From Fibrobacterota bacterium (lineage in GTDB: Bacteria; Fibrobacterota; Chitinivibrionia; Chitinivibrionales; Chitinispirillaceae), in NCBI GenBank assembly GCA_023459055.1, contig JAEWVR010000036.1:1-64000 (forward strand): a DNA stretch of 64,000 nucleotides, given 5' to 3'. The translations under genes and the position numbers were made by a program. Below the pieces are notes generated by a model, which did not search any database, was not told the origin of the DNA, and saw only the letters and a program-made list of their open reading frames with translations. This document shows, in pieces, positions 52,330-60,619 of this stretch (position 1 is its first letter; every line of letters starts with the position of its first letter).

Positions 52330-53421
52330 ATGGCTACATTATCGGTGGTTATGACAAATTACAATCATTCGCATTGTGTCAGTAGGGCTATTGAAGCGGT
52401 GGTGAATCAGTCAAGGCCACCGGATGAGTTTATTATTCAGGATGATGGCTCAACTGATACAAGCGTTGACATAATTAAGCCGTTTGTTGAAAAATATGCA
52501 TATATTAAATTTGTAAATAGTGAAAAAAAACGCGGATATATTCCGGCGATGCAGAACGTTACGTCGTATGCATCGGGTGACTATCTATACATTGCTGCAC
52601 CGGATGATTATATACTTCCTGGTTTCTTTGAGAAAGCAATGAATGCATTTGCAGCGTACCCTCAGGCCGGGCTGTTTTGTGGAGATCAGTTTAACAATAT
52701 CACCGGGACAACCGGGATGGTTCCGTATGAAATGTATTGGAGTGACAGGGAACTCTTTTTATCACCGGATGAACTGGCAGATATCTATGCAGGAGGAAAT
52801 TTTCCTAAAAGTGTCGTACGACGCGATGAGTTTATCAGGGCCGGAGGTTTTATTACCCAACTCAAGTGGCACAGTGACTGGTTCTTTTACCATGTTATTG
52901 CGTATCGTAAAGGTCTGATCTATTGTCCGGAGAAGTTTCTTGTGGAAACAATACATCAGCAGGATGAATATCATTTTGAGGGAATGATGGATGTTCAAAA
53001 AGAGGCTGAGGTAATCAGAAATATAATACAGATATTGAAAAGCCCTGAATATAGTGATGTGCTTCCATATTTTGCCTTTAGTGCCGCATTGTTTCCGCTC
53101 TCACGATCATGTGTTGATCATGTGATGAAAATAATTGACATAAAGGATGTTCCGGCGCAACTACTGATGGCACATTCGTTGTATGTATGGAACATGGAAC
53201 AGGCTGCTTTACGTAGTGAGCAGACACGAAGAGGTTCAGAGCAGGAGATAGCATCGATTCTGGAGAAGATAAATATATTGATTCTGAACGGTTCTATCAA
53301 AGATGCATCAGGACTGCTTGATACGTTGGAAAATGCGTTCGGGAAAATGACGCAAATACTGGAACTGCGTCATAAAATCGCGTGCATAAATAAAGTGATC
53401 GCGTTGCTGCGAAATGAATAA
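52330..53421 (+). CDS. GT2-family glycosyltransferase
   Basis: A 363-residue GT-A glycosyltransferase. N-terminus ATLSVVMTNYNHSHCVSRAIEAV, then IIQDDGSTDTS and the metal/sugar-binding APDDYILPGF, followed by a FLSPDELADIYAGG segment and a LKWHSDWFFYHV acceptor-domain motif shared with the next gene. The last 100 residues are helical. TGGAG lies nine bases before the ATG. It is part of the second surface-glycan cluster. Confidence 0.88.
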   Translation: MATLSVVMTNYNHSHCVSRAIEAVVNQSRPPDEFIIQDDGSTDTSVDIIKPFVEKYAYIKFVNSEKKRGYIPAMQNVTSYASGDYLYIAAPDDYILPGFFEKAMNAFAAYPQAGLFCGDQFNNITGTTGMVPYEMYWSDRELFLSPDELADIYAGGNFPKSVVRRDEFIRAGGFITQLKWHSDWFFYHVIAYRKGLIYCPEKFLVETIHQQDEYHFEGMMDVQKEAEVIRNIIQILKSPEYSDVLPYFAFSAALFPLSRSCVDHVMKIIDIKDVPAQLLMAHSLYVWNMEQAALRSEQTRRGSEQEIASILEKINILILNGSIKDASGLLDTLENAFGKMTQILELRHKIACINKVIALLRNE

Positions 53422-53439
53422 ATCAAAAATGGGAATGTT

Positions 53440-53559
53440 ATGGTCCGGTTATCTGTTGTGCTTACCAATTACAATCATGCAGCATTTGACGGTCGGGTAA
53501 TAGAATCGATTGTCATTATCAGAGATAGAGAAAACAGTTTATGGCTACATTATCGGTAA
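53440..53559 (+). pseudogene. N-terminal relic of a third GT2 gene
   Basis: A 39-codon frame starts MVRLSVVLTNYNHAAFDGRV, nearly the same beta-strand/motif as the N-terminus of the GT2 gene upstream (LSVVMTNYNHSHC), then loses similarity and stops after overlapping the next gene's start in another frame. It is best seen as the remnant of a tandem GT2 copy left by deletion or unequal recombination. Confidence 0.6.
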
Positions 53560-54923
53560 TAGTAATAATCGAAAATTCAGCATTGACAATTAAAAAAACG
53601 ATTGAATCAATAGTACATCAGTCACGGCAGGCTGATACCATAGTACTCTTTAATAATGGATCAACAGATGAAAGTCTGGATTGTATCAGGAGTGATATCG
53701 CTCACTATTCGAACATAACAGTATATCAAAGCAGTACACAACTTGATACGACAGATGCAATGAATAAAGCCATTACATTGATAAAAGAAGATTATTGTTT
53801 GATTATACATGCTTCAGGATGGGTGCTCCCGGGGTATTTTGAAGAAGCAATGGATATGGTATCGAAGTATCCGGATGCAGGTATCATTTGTGCCAATCAT
53901 TGCGTTTACGAAACAAAGAATGGGCAGGTGAATGAACCAGGGCTTATGTGGACCGAAAATAGGTCATTTCTTTCGCCGGATATGTTATCGGCACGTATGG
54001 CCGGACATGGCATTGTTAAGCAGGGTGTGATATTCAGGCTGAAATTGTTACGTGACATTGGTGGCTTTCCTGCGGAGCTTGGATGGTACAGTGACTGGTT
54101 TGTTGCGCAGGTCATGGCATTTCGCTACGGATGCATTTATTTACCTCATGCAACATATGTAGACAATTCAAGTGTTCATGCTTCAAAATCGGAACATACA
54201 AATACTCCCCGGCAACTGGAGATAATAATAAGGATGATCAGACTACTCAAATCTGGGCCTTACAGTGATGTATTTCAGCATTTTGCCAAAGCAGGGGTAA
54301 TGAGTAAATTTCCACTGGATGCTGTGAAGGTGGTAATGCATAATCCGGAATTCTGGGATAGTGCATCAATGATGCTTATTGCGCATCCGTTGCATTACTG
54401 GAATAATCATCTGATACAACTGCGCAATGACCGTCAGAGAATGGCTATTGAACGGAATGTGTGCGCTATTGTAAAGGAATGTGATACCATGATTGACAAT
54501 GGTTTTGGTGATGGGTCAGAGAAGAAAATCACTGATCTTATCAATCAATTTCCAAAGTTTCCTGATGGTTACCGGTTAATGGCCAGACTTATGGTACAAA
54601 AAGGGTATTTTATACGCGCACTTGAATTGTGTAAAACGTGGATATCGCTGCAGCCACAAAATGTTCAGGCAAAAATATTTGAGGGATTTATACTTTTCAA
54701 CTTGAAAGAGTATCAGGCTGCTGAAAAATCGTTTCATGATGTTCTTGTAATTGATCAGTCAAATCTTGATGCGCTAATTAATCTTGCCGAATTGTCAATG
54801 CATTTCAAGCGCGCAGCGGATGCCCTTGGATATTTGCACCGGGCGCAAAAGTTCTATCCTGATAATCATGAAATTCAGGACCTGATATGCAGTTTTAAAA
54901 AAGAACTCGGGATCTCTGTGTAA
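53541..54923 (+). CDS. Degenerate GT2-like protein with C-terminal TPR repeats
   Basis: A 460-residue paralogue of the gene at 52330 (both share the MATLSV start, a FLSPDxL segment and LGWYSDWF/LKWHSDWF). In contrast to that copy its donor-site acidic residues are lost: DDGSTD reads NNGSTD and the APDD metal motif reads IIHASGWVLPG. Residues about 335-460 form three to four TPR-like units (GYRLMARLMVQKGYFIRALELCKTW, AKIFEGFILFNLKEYQAAEKSF, quoted in part). Catalysis is doubtful; it may bind glycan or scaffold other transferases. Confidence 0.82.
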   Translation: MATLSVIVIIENSALTIKKTIESIVHQSRQADTIVLFNNGSTDESLDCIRSDIAHYSNITVYQSSTQLDTTDAMNKAITLIKEDYCLIIHASGWVLPGYFEEAMDMVSKYPDAGIICANHCVYETKNGQVNEPGLMWTENRSFLSPDMLSARMAGHGIVKQGVIFRLKLLRDIGGFPAELGWYSDWFVAQVMAFRYGCIYLPHATYVDNSSVHASKSEHTNTPRQLEIIIRMIRLLKSGPYSDVFQHFAKAGVMSKFPLDAVKVVMHNPEFWDSASMMLIAHPLHYWNNHLIQLRNDRQRMAIERNVCAIVKECDTMIDNGFGDGSEKKITDLINQFPKFPDGYRLMARLMVQKGYFIRALELCKTWISLQPQNVQAKIFEGFILFNLKEYQAAEKSFHDVLVIDQSNLDALINLAELSMHFKRAADALGYLHRAQKFYPDNHEIQDLICSFKKELGISV

Positions 54924-54953
54924 ATAAACTATCTTGATGATCGGAGTAATTTT

Positions 54954-55457
54954 ATGAAAGTAACAATTTTCCAATACGGGATACTTCTATTTGCTTTTTT
55001 TATTGTCAATTGTGGAAATTCGGATGAAGAAAGAATCAAAGGAGAAGTAAGTTTGTGTGATGGTTTTAGAGGTCTGGCTAAAAACGCCATTACAAAACCA
55101 TCGTTAAGTATTGATTCTGCTTCCTACTGCACAGCTGAACGACTTTTGTGGGAATATGATACAATGACCAGCATTGTTCGTCTTTTACATACAAGACAAA
55201 CAAGAAATTGTGCTGCAGAACTTTCTGTAGAAGCATCGGTGAAGGATAATTGTATAACTGTTATTGAGAATGATAATAGGGATCCAAATGGGGGTGCTGA
55301 TTGCGCCTGCACATTTGACACATATGTTGAAGTTCCAAATATTACATCAGAATTAATTACTGTAAATTATCCGAAAAAATCTTTAGTATTACAATTAACA
55401 GATTTGAGCGGTTCCATTATTTTAGATTCAATGCAATCTGAAGGTTGTCGGCATTAA
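54954..55457 (+). CDS. Hypothetical lipoprotein
   Basis: A 167-residue protein with a signal peptide ending in FFIVNC (Cys20), so probably lipid anchored. The mature part has seven further Cys residues, a polar GGADCACTF segment and a beta-rich C-terminus (LITVNYPKKSLVLQLTDLSGSIILD), suggesting a small disulfide-stabilised periplasmic or surface domain. No family recognised. The gene follows the TPR-containing GT2 by 30 bases and may be co-transcribed with it. Confidence 0.7.
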   Translation: MKVTIFQYGILLFAFFIVNCGNSDEERIKGEVSLCDGFRGLAKNAITKPSLSIDSASYCTAERLLWEYDTMTSIVRLLHTRQTRNCAAELSVEASVKDNCITVIENDNRDPNGGADCACTFDTYVEVPNITSELITVNYPKKSLVLQLTDLSGSIILDSMQSEGCRH

Positions 55458-55644
55458 AAATTCAGAATACCCTGAGTCAGACAATATATTCAGATTCGAA
55501 TAACCCGTAATCAATGTTCTTGAGCTGCTTCAAGTGAAACAAGGCCTGGAAATTCCTAAAAACTTGGAAAGCAATATACATTTACAGACATATAGGCTGA
55601 TACCTGCATCTCATTTGACAGCGTGATCGATGTAGAACGCGATA

Positions 55645-56400
55645 CTAACAGATTGTTTCTATTGGAGCTTTCCCTTTAAGATCTACGCATACTGTTGATT
55701 GAAAATTGGATGGATCCGGAACTGCGTCGATTGATGCAGCCGGCAGTTCATCTGCCCACTTTTCAAGAAATACTGTTCCTTGAGCATTCCATTCCTTATC
55801 AAAAACCGCCTGAGATCTGCGTTTGATAACAATGTCGGTTGAAACCAGGATCCGGTTTGTGTGACGCGCCTGCATACAGAAATCAAGATCGTAAAAATGC
55901 TCTGAAGTGAAATTGTTGAAGTCGAATTGGCATTTTGTAAATAACTCGCGTTTAACAGCCATAAAAACACCATCAACTGCAACGACATCAAAGTCACCGT
56001 TTTCCTGAGAATATACCACAGCAAAAAAATCGCCATTTTGAAGATGATGAACCACGCGACCTTTAATAAAAGGTCTGCCGGCAGCAGTAAGTGATGGTTT
56101 ATTGGGGAAGAGATATTGGGTTCCGGCAACTCCGACAACGCCAAGCCATGGGTCATTAGCAAATTTTAATTCGAGAATCTGTCCCCAGTTCATTTTCATA
56201 AAGTAAACATCATCACGAATAAAAACCAGTATATCACCTTTGGCAATCGTTACAGCATGATCATATACTGCCGCAAGATTTGTATTCTGTGAACCGTCAA
56301 ACAAAACATATTCGCACTCACAACCGGCTGTTTTATATACATTGCGTTCCTGAATTGATTGTGCCGGCGGATTTTTTGCATTAACTATAACACTGATCAT
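55645..56400 (-). CDS. GT2-like glycosyltransferase (STRF-type)
   Basis: A 251-residue protein related to the GT2 subgroup often named glycosyltransferase-like family/StrF: MISVIVNAKNPP start, GDILVFIRDDVYFM, WLGVVGVAGTQYLF and VAVDGVFMAVKRELF, then EHFYDLDFCMQARH. The ATG at 56400 follows GGAG by six bases; the frame extends 43 codons upstream but that part is encoded by a heptamer array. Single minus-strand gene next to dinB. Confidence 0.83.
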   Translation of the reverse strand: MISVIVNAKNPPAQSIQERNVYKTAGCECEYVLFDGSQNTNLAAVYDHAVTIAKGDILVFIRDDVYFMKMNWGQILELKFANDPWLGVVGVAGTQYLFPNKPSLTAAGRPFIKGRVVHHLQNGDFFAVVYSQENGDFDVVAVDGVFMAVKRELFTKCQFDFNNFTSEHFYDLDFCMQARHTNRILVSTDIVIKRRSQAVFDKEWNAQGTVFLEKWADELPAASIDAVPDPSNFQSTVCVDLKGKAPIETIC

Positions 56401-56478
56401 TCTTATCTCCAACTTTAAACATTGTAAGTATGCCATAAAATTAATAAATAGGCAAAAGAATTTCAAAGGAGTTAGCTG

Positions 56479-56541
56479 TGATTCGTAATTCGTGATCCGT
56501 ACAGAGGGGCAATCCGGGTCACGGGTCACGAGTCACGTTCC
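56479..56541. repeat. Heptanucleotide repeat array D at the 3' end of dinB
   Basis: Nine 7-base units keep register: tgattcg, taattcg, tgatccg, tacagag, gggcaat, ccgggtc, acgggtc, acgagtc, acgttcc. The middle two are degenerate. The last 23 bases encode the final residues of DinB and its stop codon. Confidence 0.82.
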
Positions 56542-57712
56542 TGCCTTTTTTCAACCCCAGTTCCCTTCCTTTGTTTATGATCGCATCACCAAAGCGTTCC
56601 TTGAGGGTATCAATTACTTTTTCTGATTTCTCCCATGTTTCAGCCCCGTGTTCATTGGCGAACAGATCAATCTGCTGGTCATTATCGAGGTTGGTGATTC
56701 CCGCACCAATCAGCCTGACTGTTTTTTCCTGTAATTTGTCAAGAATCTTCAGAACATGCTCAAAAATGATTTTCGAAGAATTTGTTGGCGGCACAAGTGG
56801 CATCCGTCGTGAATGACGGCTGAAATCGGGGCGGCGCCATGTCAGTACAACAGTACTTCCCCTGACATTATTTTTACGTGCCTGTTCGGCTACATCCTGG
56901 CAAAGAAGATAGAGTGTGTTTTTCCACTCATCTTTGTTTGATGAATCTGAGTTAAAGGTATGTTCTCGTGATATTGATTTGATATCATCAACATCGCCGA
57001 CAATACGATTGTCAATCCCACGACAGAGATAATAGAGCGATTCACCATGTTTACCAAAACGCGAAGACAGGTAGTCAAGAGAAAGTGCCTGAAGATCACG
57101 AACGTCGGTAACCCCGATGGACATCAGTATTTCGGCACTTCGTTTACCAACACCCCATAATTTACGGACATTCATGGGTGCAAGCCAGTCGATTATTGCT
57201 GTACTGTCAAAGGGAGTCTCGGTGATACCATCCGGTTTATTCATATCTGAGGCGATTTTTGCGAGAAATTTATTAGGTGCGATACCAATTGATGCAGTAA
57301 GATGTTCTTCTTTGAAAATTGCCTGCTTGATTGCAACTGCTACCTCCCGTGGTTTTCCGAATAACTTTTCTGTTCCAGTCATGTCAACAAATGCTTCATC
57401 AACGGAAATCTGCTCAATAGCAGGGGAGAATCGCCTGAATATTGCCATGATTGATCGGGATACGCTGCAATAAACATCCATTCGGGGAAGCAGAAAAATG
57501 CCATGAGGACAACGGTTATAAGCCTCATTAATTGGCATTGCGCTATGAACGCCGAATTTTCGTGCTTCATAACTCGCAGCACTGACTACTCCGCGTTTAC
57601 CTACCGGAGAACCGACGATCACCGGCTTGCCGTGATATGACGGATTGTCACGCTGTTCCACTGATGTAAAGAATGCATCCATGTCAATGTGGAAAATTAC
57701 GGTCTGATGCAT
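56519..57712 (-). CDS. dinB: DNA polymerase IV
   Basis: Y-family translesion polymerase, 397 residues. FHIDMDAFFTSVEQRDNP, KRGVVSAASYEARKFGVHSAMP and ISVDEAFVDMTG carry the catalytic acidic residues; a little-finger domain follows. The C-terminus has no clear QLxLF-type beta-clamp motif at the very end: the last residues (NVTRDP) and stop codon come from a heptamer array, so the original tail may be lost, though an internal QQIDLFA segment could serve as a clamp motif. Start ATG at 57712. Confidence 0.94.
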   Translation of the reverse strand: MHQTVIFHIDMDAFFTSVEQRDNPSYHGKPVIVGSPVGKRGVVSAASYEARKFGVHSAMPINEAYNRCPHGIFLLPRMDVYCSVSRSIMAIFRRFSPAIEQISVDEAFVDMTGTEKLFGKPREVAVAIKQAIFKEEHLTASIGIAPNKFLAKIASDMNKPDGITETPFDSTAIIDWLAPMNVRKLWGVGKRSAEILMSIGVTDVRDLQALSLDYLSSRFGKHGESLYYLCRGIDNRIVGDVDDIKSISREHTFNSDSSNKDEWKNTLYLLCQDVAEQARKNNVRGSTVVLTWRRPDFSRHSRRMPLVPPTNSSKIIFEHVLKILDKLQEKTVRLIGAGITNLDNDQQIDLFANEHGAETWEKSEKVIDTLKERFGDAIINKGRELGLKKGRNVTRDP

Positions 57713-57793
57713 CGTTGAACTATACCTTATAGTAAAGTGTTAACAATGTGCATTGATTGGTAAATGCACTACGATCGTTTGTAACGTTTTAAC

Positions 57794-59446
57794 TCACTCC
57801 AGATCAAATAAAAAGTCACATCCTTTCCCAGCTCTGATTTCCATTTCAACAGTTGTGTTTTTATAATTCTCTGGTAGTTTAAGCCGGAATGTTGTCCATT
57901 TATCAATGATGGTACTTTCATAATGTGCACTTTTCATCCCTTTATTCATCATGGGACCATTAAAATAGATCCAGTCTGAAAATGCCTGACGGACACGGAT
58001 TGATATTCTGCCACTTCCTCGCAGCCGTAGCGTTATGACTGGTTCTGTTATTGTCACTGATTTTCGTGCAATACTAATATTCCGACTGCCGGATTTGTAA
58101 CCTAAATGAAAAAACGTCCTGCCTTCATCACTCTTTTCTGCAAGCGATGCAGCCGTAGTACAAAGTGTCCAGTGCTTACTGATACGGGTAGGATGTACCC
58201 GTAAAGTACCTGAGCTATCTGCTTCAAATGGTATCTTTTCTGGTTTGTCATTCTGGTACAGTTCTGCTTTATCCGTAAATGGTTTACAGGTAAATGATGC
58301 TATCACAGGCAGATGATCTGAATAGCCGTTTGCGGTATGCTGTATACGATTGTTCTGCCTTTTAATTTCCCACCGGAATGGAATATTGCCACGAAGTAAT
58401 TTTTTATTCCAGGTAAAAACTTTATAGCTGTTGTCAATGTAGGATATACCCTTACTGTCAAATAATAATCTGTCAATTATTATATGATCCAGTGTCTGGT
58501 TATATCCTTTGTGAACTTCACTCATACGGTCTGATTCCGGTAGTTCAAGCCATAAGTCATAATATCCTTTTGCCTTTCTGAGCATGTCCTGTTCAGTGAT
58601 ATGTCTCACACTGCCGGATACTTCAGCAACAGTGCCAAGAATGTGATTCAAACCGTTTATCTGCAGACTGTTTTTACCTGATTTGGTACTATTGCGGAAT
58701 TCATCATAGTTGATATTGAAATCTCCGGTAAGAATACATTCTGAGGATGTTCCTATTGTATCAAGTCTTCGCTTCAGTACCTGGGCCGCGATAGTACGAT
58801 CCTGTTCTGGATTCATTTTTGATGGCCAATGATTGACAAATACCTTGAATGTCGTATTTTTGAACGTTATATCGCTTTCGATAATATTTCGTGATGTCTT
58901 ACCGTTATCCATTCGCACCTCATGCATCAGAACCTTTTTTACAGGATATTTCGATAATAGCGCAGTGCAGGTACTGGTCTTGACAGGTTGGTCTCCGATG
59001 ACACTATATTTATAATCAAGTCCTTTGTTCTTAAGATTTTTTTTGAGTTGCTTCAGTGAATGGTAACTTTCCACTTCACAAAGTCCGATAATATCCGGTC
59101 GCATCGCCGTGATTACATCCGTAATCGCTGACACCTTTTTTTGGGCGACAAACTTATCCCAGTTTGATACAGCGGGATTATATTCAGGGTACTCAGTGCC
59201 TTCAAAACGGGTATCAAAAAGGTTTTCAACATTGTAAAATGCAACAGTAAAGGTGTCAGTTTGGTATGCTGCCGCAGCAGTTGATGGTGCTTTAATTGGA
59301 ACAGAGGAGATTTCTATTTCAGATGTTTTTTCTTTACATGATATTAATAGACACAATACTATGAGCAAAATGTGAATCGTGAATGGTGATTCGTGATCTG
59401 TCGCTCTTGACGCTCCCGTATTATTGTTATCAATCTTGCTAATCAT
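57794..59446 (-). CDS. Endonuclease/exonuclease/phosphatase-fold lipoprotein
   Basis: A 550-residue exported protein with lipobox LISC followed by KEKTS. The EEP core covers about residues 45-350: FTVAFYNVENLFDTRFEG, DIIGLCEVESY, VFVNHWPSKM, ILTGDFNINYDE, LDHIIID and YSDHLPVIASF, i.e. metal ligands and the terminal His. A C-terminal beta-rich domain (about 400-550) is unidentified. ATG 59446 is the nearest standard start; a TTG seven codons earlier is also possible. The N-region before the hydrophobic core (ATDHESPFTIH) is encoded by a heptamer repeat array, which is odd for a signal peptide. Substrate unknown (nuclease or phosphatase). Confidence 0.85.
   Translation of the reverse strand: MISKIDNNNTGASRATDHESPFTIHILLIVLCLLISCKEKTSEIEISSVPIKAPSTAAAAYQTDTFTVAFYNVENLFDTRFEGTEYPEYNPAVSNWDKFVAQKKVSAITDVITAMRPDIIGLCEVESYHSLKQLKKNLKNKGLDYKYSVIGDQPVKTSTCTALLSKYPVKKVLMHEVRMDNGKTSRNIIESDITFKNTTFKVFVNHWPSKMNPEQDRTIAAQVLKRRLDTIGTSSECILTGDFNINYDEFRNSTKSGKNSLQINGLNHILGTVAEVSGSVRHITEQDMLRKAKGYYDLWLELPESDRMSEVHKGYNQTLDHIIIDRLLFDSKGISYIDNSYKVFTWNKKLLRGNIPFRWEIKRQNNRIQHTANGYSDHLPVIASFTCKPFTDKAELYQNDKPEKIPFEADSSGTLRVHPTRISKHWTLCTTAASLAEKSDEGRTFFHLGYKSGSRNISIARKSVTITEPVITLRLRGSGRISIRVRQAFSDWIYFNGPMMNKGMKSAHYESTIIDKWTTFRLKLPENYKNTTVEMEIRAGKGCDFLFDLE
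59372..59413. repeat. Heptanucleotide array E inside a coding N-terminus
   Basis: Six 7-base units, gtgaatc, gtgaatg, gtgattc, gtgatct, gtcgctc, ttgacgc, the first four nearly identical. It overlaps the 5' coding region of the EEP-fold lipoprotein, just before its signal-peptide core. Confidence 0.8.
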
Positions 59447-59697
59447 TTTCTGATCTGCATCCCTCAATCTCTGTCTTATAAATTATGTAATCCAAATAAT
59501 CCAGATCACCATTCGGTTAAAAGACGTATGCCATACGTCACTACAACAGGATACTACTTTTACCACTGGCTACTATTTCCCCCTCAAAAATACCCTTTCC
59601 CCTCAAATAAAAAATAACTTTTTAATCACATTTGTGAAACTTCTTATATTGGATAGGTGTTATACTAAGAGGAAAGGATATCCCTGAAGCGGTACGC

Positions 59698-60201
59698 ATG
59701 CGTGATTTATTTGAAAAATTTGTGATGGAACATCAGGATATGGTGTTCTCGACTGCAATGCGTATAACGTGTAATAGTGCAGAAGCAGAGGATATTTCTC
59801 AACAGGTTTTCCTTCAGGCCTATAAGCAATTCAATGAGTTACAGAGTCACTGCAATGTTGGTGGATGGCTGCGGCTTGCGGCAAGAAACCTTAGTATCAA
59901 TCATGTTAAACGCTATGTTTTGCGATGGCAGTTTTTTGATACGGTGACTGATATTCCACGGGAGATTGAGCAGGGTAATGATGACGAATTTTTGTATGAT
60001 AACACCGATAAGCTCAAACGTGCCCTCTCCGGGCTGCCATCAAAGTACCGGGTACCGCTTGTCCTTTTTTACTATGAAGGTCTGGCATATTATCAGATTG
60101 CCGAAGAGTTAAAATGTTCTGAAGGAAAAATCAAGACGGATATATTCAGAGCCAAAAAAATGTTGAAAGAAAAAATGGAGTCAGGTGCAAATGAACAATA
60201 A
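59698..60201 (+). CDS. ECF-family RNA polymerase sigma factor
   Basis: A 167-residue sigma-70-family protein with region 2 (MVFSTAMRITCNSAEAEDISQQVFLQAY) and region 4 helix-turn-helix (LPSKYRVPLVLFYYEGLAYYQIAEELKCSEGKIKTDIFRAKKML, quoted family positions about 110-155). No clear Shine-Dalgarno at the ATG, although GAGGAAAGGA is 22 bases upstream. It leads a three-gene unit with a small membrane protein and the beta-helix/RDD fusion, both by overlap, so these are probably its regulator and/or target. Confidence 0.93.
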   Translation: MRDLFEKFVMEHQDMVFSTAMRITCNSAEAEDISQQVFLQAYKQFNELQSHCNVGGWLRLAARNLSINHVKRYVLRWQFFDTVTDIPREIEQGNDDEFLYDNTDKLKRALSGLPSKYRVPLVLFYYEGLAYYQIAEELKCSEGKIKTDIFRAKKMLKEKMESGANEQ

Positions 60202-60619
60202 CGATAAATTGATACCCTGCTGGAAAGCACCCGGGTCACTGCTTTCTCATGTACTTGAACAGATCGACAGAAAACAGTGTGTCTTCGGATTTTTCGTATG
60301 GCCGCTTTACTTACGGGTTATTTTTTGCATTGTTGCTTTTGCCGGGATCATCTTCGGTATCCTGGTTTCATCCCAGATCATTGCCGTTTCTGATGTAGTT
60401 GCAATTGTCAATTGGAAAATAAATCTGTTGTATAACATTTATCATAAAATTCTGATTGCTCACGAAATCGTTCATAGTATTGCCGGTAGATTTATATGGC
60501 AACCGGTTATATCAATAGCTGTTACGATTGTGAGTTTATTGGTACTTAGTGCATGGGCAGCAAGTATTGCCGGACTTTACAAATTGATCCGGTCACAGGT
60601 AAGGAGACGCTTAATATGA
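60191..60619 (+). CDS. Small two-helix membrane protein, possible anti-sigma factor
   Basis: A 142-residue protein starting inside the sigma-factor gene, GGAG ten bases before the ATG. A short cytoplasmic N-terminus (WKAPGSLLSHVLEQIDRKQC) is followed by two hydrophobic segments (about 36-62 and 105-130) and a basic tail. No zinc-type anti-sigma motif (HxxxCxxC) is present. Position right after an ECF sigma gene makes an anti-sigma role plausible but unproven. Confidence 0.65.
   Translation: MNNNDKLIPCWKAPGSLLSHVLEQIDRKQCVFGFFVWPLYLRVIFCIVAFAGIIFGILVSSQIIAVSDVVAIVNWKINLLYNIYHKILIAHEIVHSIAGRFIWQPVISIAVTIVSLLVLSAWAASIAGLYKLIRSQVRRRLI

Noticed and set aside
59640..59697. Possible ECF-type promoter (gtgaaacttc ... 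ggtgttatact) upstream of the sigma factor
   Set aside because: A GAAAC-like -35 is visible but the -10 and spacing cannot be fixed without known target promoters, so no feature is claimed.
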